Assembly (NCBI GenBank): GCA_934667865.1
Contig: CAKUMR010000103.1
Location: forward strand, 1 to 5,111
Direction of reading: 5' to 3'
Source: an uncultured Oscillospiraceae bacterium
GTDB lineage: Bacteria > Bacillota_A > Clostridia > Oscillospirales > Oscillospiraceae
DNA: 5,111 nt
A program made the translations under genes and the position numbers. Under the pieces are notes generated by a model. That model made no database searches. It saw only the letters and a program-made list of their open reading frames with translations, and was not told the DNA's origin. Position 1 is the stretch's first letter. Every line of letters begins with the position of its first letter. Positions 1 through 5,111 of this stretch are shown here, in pieces.

Positions 1-1
1 G

Positions 2-634
2 GAGAACACCGACACGCCGACCCTCAGCGGATTTCTGGAGGAGATCGCGCTCTATACGGACATTGAGCAGTACGATCAGGACGCGGACGCTGTCGTCATG
101 ATGACGATGCACTCGGCCAAGGGTCTGGAATTCCCGAATGTCTATGTGGTCGGCATGGAGGAGGGGCTTTTCCCCGGAATGCGCTCCATCGGCGACCCGG
201 AGGAGATGGAGGAGGAGCGGCGGCTGTGCTACGTGGCCATTACGCGCGCAAAAAAGCACCTGACGCTCTCCTGCGCCAGGCAGCGTATGCTCTACGGCCG
301 CACCTCGGTCAACCGCCATTCACGCTTTATTGAGGAGATCCCGCCGGAGCTGATCACCGGCAAGAAGGCGGAGCTGCCCAAGACCTATCAGAAGCCCGCC
401 CAGCCACAGCATCAACCGCGGGCATGGACGGATTCTTTCCAGACCCGAAAGACGCAGGCGGCGCTGCCGGACTTTCGCAAGGGCGATATGATCGTGCACG
501 ACACCTTCGGCCGCGGCATGATCCTGTCCGTCCTGAAGATGGGCAACGACGCCATGCTGGAGATCGCCTTTGATCAGGTCGGCACGAAGCGCCTGATGGC
601 CTGTGCTGCCGCGGCGCGGATGCACAAGGCGTAA
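2..634 (+). CDS. pcrA: ATP-dependent DNA helicase PcrA (UvrD family), C-terminal part
   Basis: The gene enters from the left edge; 210 C-terminal residues are visible, about the last quarter to third of a protein that is usually 720-750 residues. PcrA is a superfamily 1A helicase that unwinds DNA 3' to 5' in repair, rolling-circle replication and removal of stalled RNA polymerase or RecA. Visible residues 33-44 form helicase motif V (TMHSAKGLEF) followed by the family signature VGMEEGLFPG, and residues 70-83 form motif VI (EEERRLCYVAITRA), which holds the arginine that contacts ATP. After a polar, Gln/Pro-rich linker, roughly residues 158-200 (DFRKGDMIVHDTFGRG onward) match the Tudor-like C-terminal domain that in PcrA/UvrD binds RNA polymerase. 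This domain and the nearby ligA favour PcrA over UvrD-like paralogues such as Rep. The N-terminal ATPase motifs and start lie outside the window. The identification is firm. Confidence 0.95.
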   Translation, partial: ENTDTPTLSGFLEEIALYTDIEQYDQDADAVVMMTMHSAKGLEFPNVYVVGMEEGLFPGMRSIGDPEEMEEERRLCYVAITRAKKHLTLSCARQRMLYGRTSVNRHSRFIEEIPPELITGKKAELPKTYQKPAQPQHQPRAWTDSFQTRKTQAALPDFRKGDMIVHDTFGRGMILSVLKMGNDAMLEIAFDQVGTKRLMACAAAARMHKA

Positions 635-643
635 GGAAATCCG

Positions 644-672
644 GCATATTCCGGCCGCCCGCGGCATATCCA
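644..672 (+). promoter_or_regulatory. candidate sporulation sigma-E promoter of yunB
   Basis: In the 56-base gap between pcrA and yunB, GCATATT (644-650) fits the Bacillus sigma-E -35 consensus KMATATT at every position. Fourteen bases later CATATCCA (665-672) agrees with the -10 consensus CATACAHT at 5 of 8 positions, including the CATA core. The consensus is quoted from memory of B. subtilis work. yunB is a sigma-E regulon member in B. subtilis, so a promoter here would make sense. Transcription would begin near 679, leaving a very short leader that starts almost on the ribosome binding site, which is a weakness. The similarity of the two boxes also shows as a direct repeat, CGGCATAT at 642-649 and 662-669. 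Confidence 0.35.
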
Positions 673-690
673 TCTGCGGGGTGGTCTGAA

Positions 691-3709
<3,019 letters not shown>

Positions 3710-3711
<2 letters not shown>

Positions 3712-3752
3712 AAAAGCACAGCGGGAGGGAACCCCTCCCGCTGTGCTATTAA
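3710..3752. terminator. bidirectional intrinsic terminator between convergent genes
   Basis: A perfect 14-bp stem, GCACAGCGGGAGGG (3716-3729) with CCCTCCCGCTGTGC (3733-3746), closes on a three-base loop and can gain one A-T pair at its base. On the - strand it is followed by six T residues (3715 down to 3710), an ideal end for the ribU transcript. On the + strand the following TATTAAGTTTT is a weaker U-tract that would end the ligA/GNAT operon. The six A residues partly overlap the GNAT stop codon, so the spacing is very tight. Confidence 0.92.
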
Positions 3753-3760
3753 GTTTTGGT

Positions 3761-4420
3761 TCAGAGAATCCCGCGCAGGAACAGGATCAGCACGATGCTG
3801 ACGACCAGCAGCATGCCGGAACCGATCCAGAGCAGCAGCTTGCCGCCCTTCTTCGTGGGGGCGGCGCTGCTTTCCGGAAAGAGATGCGCATGGCGCAGAC
3901 CCTGCACCACAGGGCGGTACAGCAGCGCCGTCAGCGCGCCGTTCAGGCAGCCCTTGAGCAGATTAAAGGGGAGAATGATCGGCAGCAGCATGGCCGCCAC
4001 ATCCGCGCGCGAGGTTCCCATGTACAGCGGCGTGATGAGGTAGTTCCACAGCACCATGGTCGCGGCCATGCACACAACGCCCAGACACAGTCCCAGCATC
4101 GCGCCGCCCAGCGTCCGCTTTTTGCGGTAAACAAGTGCGGCGACGCCGGCGAAGGCTGCGGAGGAAAGCACGTTCATCACGAGGCCGATCCACCCGGTGG
4201 AGCTGATGGTCAGCATTTCGATCAGTGAAACGATCGCGCTGATGCTCAGTGCGGCCAGCGGGCCGTAGAGGAAGCCGCCGATGGCGATGACGACGTCCTT
4301 CGGCTCATACTTCAGGAATTCCACCGGCGTGATGGGGATGCGTGCGACTGCGACGGCGGCGTAAGCCAGCGCGCAGAGCATAGCGGTGACGGCAAGCCGT
4401 CTGGTTTTTTCGTGTTTCAT
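3761..4420 (-). CDS. ribU: riboflavin ECF transporter substrate-binding subunit RibU
   Basis: This 219-residue hydrophobic protein is an S component of an energy-coupling factor transporter. It captures riboflavin (or FMN) outside the cell and works with the shared EcfA/EcfA'/EcfT module, which is not encoded here. The family signature is clear: TPVEFLKYEPKDVVIAIGGF (31-50) followed by LYGPLAALSISAIVSLIEM (51-69). Membrane segments are expected at about 8-28, 42-55, 57-74, 77-98, 105-131 and 147-170. TM1 holds AMLCALAYA (13-21), with the small-residue AxxxA pattern used to dock on EcfT. After a polar linker (171-193) there is a seventh predicted segment at about 194-216, beyond the six-helix core; RibU is usually about 190-205 residues. 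Riboflavin specificity is supported independently by the FMN riboswitch upstream. The gene appears monocistronic, with a strong terminator just after its stop. Confidence 0.93.
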   Translation of the reverse strand: MKHEKTRRLAVTAMLCALAYAAVAVARIPITPVEFLKYEPKDVVIAIGGFLYGPLAALSISAIVSLIEMLTISSTGWIGLVMNVLSSAAFAGVAALVYRKKRTLGGAMLGLCLGVVCMAATMVLWNYLITPLYMGTSRADVAAMLLPIILPFNLLKGCLNGALTALLYRPVVQGLRHAHLFPESSAAPTKKGGKLLLWIGSGMLLVVSIVLILFLRGIL

Positions 4421-4427
4421 AACAAAA

Positions 4428-4434
4428 CACCTCC
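4428..4434 (-). promoter_or_regulatory. ribU ribosome binding site next to the terminator U-tract
   Basis: On the - strand GGAGGTG is a near-perfect Shine-Dalgarno site seven bases before the ATG at 4420-4418. It directly follows the U-tract of the leader terminator and is outside the hairpin, which indicates that control acts by ending transcription rather than by hiding this site. Confidence 0.85.
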
Positions 4435-4470
4435 AAAAAGAAAACTGTCCAAAGGATCTTCCTTGGACAG
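4435..4470 (-). terminator. riboswitch-controlled intrinsic terminator (expression platform)
   Basis: Read on the - strand, CTGTCCAAGG (4470-4461) pairs with CCTTTGGACAG (4455-4445, counting down) to form a ten-pair stem with one bulged base and a five-base-scale loop; the outer eight pairs CTGTCCAA/TTGGACAG are perfect. TTTTCTTTTT (4444-4435) follows directly. The hairpin plus U-tract sits between the FMN aptamer and the ribU ribosome binding site, which is the standard place for a transcription-terminating platform. With FMN bound, transcription should stop here. The exact register of the inner pairs is uncertain because the inner bases can pair in more than one way. Confidence 0.88.
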
Positions 4471-4482
4471 CATAAAAACTGC

Positions 4483-4596
4483 ATTTCTTCTTCCATCCAG
4501 ACTATACTGTCGGTACCGGAATCACACCGGTTCTGCGCCCAAAGGCGCTCGCGGACTCTACCGCCGGTCGGGAATTTCACCCTGCCCTGAAGATCA
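4483..4596 (-). promoter_or_regulatory. FMN riboswitch (RFN element) aptamer
   Basis: On the - strand the conserved core of the FMN aptamer can be read in order: AGGGCAGGGTGAAATTCCC, ACCGGCGGTA, a GC-rich variable hairpin (GCGCCTTTGGGCGC), ACCGGTGTGATTCCGGT, ACCGACAGTATAGTCTGGAT, then GGAAGAAG. The closing helix P1 pairs TCTTC (4593-4589) near the 5' end with GAAGA near the 3' end (within 4493-4486). These segments are the highly conserved parts of the RFN element, which binds flavin mononucleotide and controls riboflavin synthesis and uptake genes. It lies between a sigma-A promoter and a terminator in front of ribU, so FMN should repress the transporter. Boundaries are good to a few bases. 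Confidence 0.97.
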
Positions 4597-4613
4597 CATA
4601 TGGAGTTGTTTTT

Positions 4614-4641
4614 ATTATAGCACCGCCGCGCCCGATGTCAA
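4614..4641 (-). promoter_or_regulatory. sigma-A promoter of ribU
   Basis: On the - strand TTGACA (4641-4636) and TATAAT (4619-4614) are both perfect consensus hexamers, separated by 16 bases (4635-4620). The spacer is GC-rich, and an A-rich stretch follows the -10. Transcription should start near 4607, about a dozen bases before the FMN aptamer. Such a strong promoter suits a gene whose output is set by the riboswitch. Confidence 0.92.
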
Positions 4642-4672
4642 TCCCTTTTTGCCCTTGACCGCCTGTGGTATA

Positions 4673-5111
4673 CTAGGAAGCAGAGGAAGTGGTCGGCTCG
4701 GTGGTTTCCGGTGCGGTGCTTTCGGTCGGCTCGGAGGGCTCTGTGCTTTCACCGGACGCGCCGGAGCCGGATTCCGAGGTGGACTCGCTGCTCGTTTCCG
4801 GGGCCGTGCCGGGCATCTTGAAGCCGTGGATCTTGCCTTCCGGCGCAGAGTCGGTAATGTCGCCGCCGATGATATGGCCGTCGTAGACGATCACGCTGGC
4901 GTAGACCGGGGCTGCGGCGTTCGGATAGTTCAGAATTTCATAGACATAGCGCATGGCTTCCTTGCCGCTGAAGCCGGTCAGGTCGAAGCCCTGACTGTGC
5001 TGCAATTCGTTGTAGCGTGCAAAGACCTTGTTGTCGCTGTTTTCCGGAATGCGGATTTTCTGGACTTCCTTCGGCTCGGCGTTGACGCTCCAGCCGAAGG
5101 TGGCGAGGTAG
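4673..5111 (-). CDS. DUF4830-like protein with Ser/Thr/Glu/Pro-rich tail, C-terminal part
   Basis: The gene enters from the right edge; 145 C-terminal residues are visible and the start is missing. The first about 100 residues resemble the DUF4830 family of Firmicutes: FGWSVNAEPKEVQKIRIPE near the start, then YNELQHSQGFDLTGFSGKEA, YEILNYPN, VYASVIVYDGHIIGGDI and GKIHGF. The function of this family is unknown; many members are short proteins with an N-terminal membrane anchor, which could be in the missing part. The last 44 residues, after FKMPG, consist only of Thr, Ala, Pro, Glu, Ser and Gly, with nine Glu and no basic residue, so they are surely disordered and acidic. DNA coding for the tail has an imperfect repeat (GGTCGGCTCGG at 4691-4701 and 4724-4734, 33 bases apart). 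The reading frame is open to the window edge; a TTG at 5005-5003 is an internal Leu codon, not the start. No convincing terminator follows its TAG, so some transcripts may run into the ribU leader. Confidence 0.75.
   Translation of the reverse strand, partial: YLATFGWSVNAEPKEVQKIRIPENSDNKVFARYNELQHSQGFDLTGFSGKEAMRYVYEILNYPNAAAPVYASVIVYDGHIIGGDITDSAPEGKIHGFKMPGTAPETSSESTSESGSGASGESTEPSEPTESTAPETTEPTTSSAS

Noticed and set aside
658..680. Inverted repeat CCCGC/GCGGG with a 13-base loop between pcrA and yunB, considered as a terminator.
   Set aside because: The stem is short, the loop is long and no T-tract follows, so read-through from pcrA is more likely.
3743..4228. An open frame of about 160 codons on the + strand opposite ribU.
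   Set aside because: It begins within the terminator, gives a Gln/His-rich product without family features, and lies opposite a well-supported membrane protein gene.
4305..4580. A 91-codon open frame on the - strand running through the FMN aptamer and the ribU start.
   Set aside because: It crosses the conserved riboswitch and terminator and enters ribU in a different frame, so it is a chance frame.
4637..4659. Short dyad GTCAA - 13 bases - TTGAC overlapping the ribU -35 box, a possible operator or terminator of the upstream gene.
   Set aside because: Only five pairs, no U-tract in the right place, and half of it is explained by the -35 hexamer.
4655..4674. Possible + strand promoter: TTGACC followed by TATACT with an extended -10 (TGG before it).
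   Set aside because: The spacer is only eight bases, there is no good -35 at 16-18 bases, and transcription would run antisense into the DUF4830-like gene with no + strand gene downstream.
4689..4886. A 65-codon open frame on the + strand, rich in Val, Gly and Ser.
   Set aside because: It is the mirror image of the low-complexity tail of the - strand gene and has no ribosome binding site or known features.

Overview
The window looks like a piece of chromosome from a GC-rich, spore-forming Firmicute, most likely a clostridial lineage of the Oscillospiraceae/Ruminococcaceae kind. The evidence is a sporulation gene of the YunB family, an NAD-dependent ligase and PcrA-type helicase side by side, an FMN riboswitch in front of a RibU-type transporter, strong Shine-Dalgarno sites, and codons that mostly end in G or C. 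Assignment to a genus is not possible from the sequence alone.

Left part (1-3711, all + strand): the 3' end of pcrA (DNA helicase), then yunB (sporulation protein), ligA (NAD-dependent DNA ligase) and a small GNAT acetyltransferase. yunB and ligA overlap by 4 bases and ligA and the GNAT gene by 8, so these three are probably co-transcribed and translationally coupled. pcrA and yunB are separated by 56 bases without an evident terminator; that gap carries a candidate sporulation sigma-E promoter. pcrA and ligA are also operon partners in Bacillus, so here a spore gene seems to sit inside an old repair operon. The run ends at a strong hairpin (about 3710-3752) that serves both strands.

Right part (3761-5111, all - strand): ribU, the substrate-binding subunit of an ECF riboflavin transporter, with a complete control region. 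In transcription order this is a sigma-A promoter with perfect -35 and -10 hexamers (16-base spacer), an FMN riboswitch aptamer, an intrinsic terminator with U-tract, and a strong ribosome binding site. When FMN is plentiful the terminator should form and shut off riboflavin uptake. Upstream of ribU, and cut by the window edge, is the 3' end of a gene for a DUF4830-like protein with an unusual Ser/Thr/Glu/Pro-rich C-terminal tail.

I see no mobile element, CRISPR array, tRNA, rRNA or clearly new multi-gene system. The points most worth a second look are a possible P1-mimic switching mechanism in the riboswitch leader, the candidate sigma-E promoter inside the repair operon, the extra C-terminal membrane helix of RibU, and the low-complexity tail of the DUF4830-like protein.
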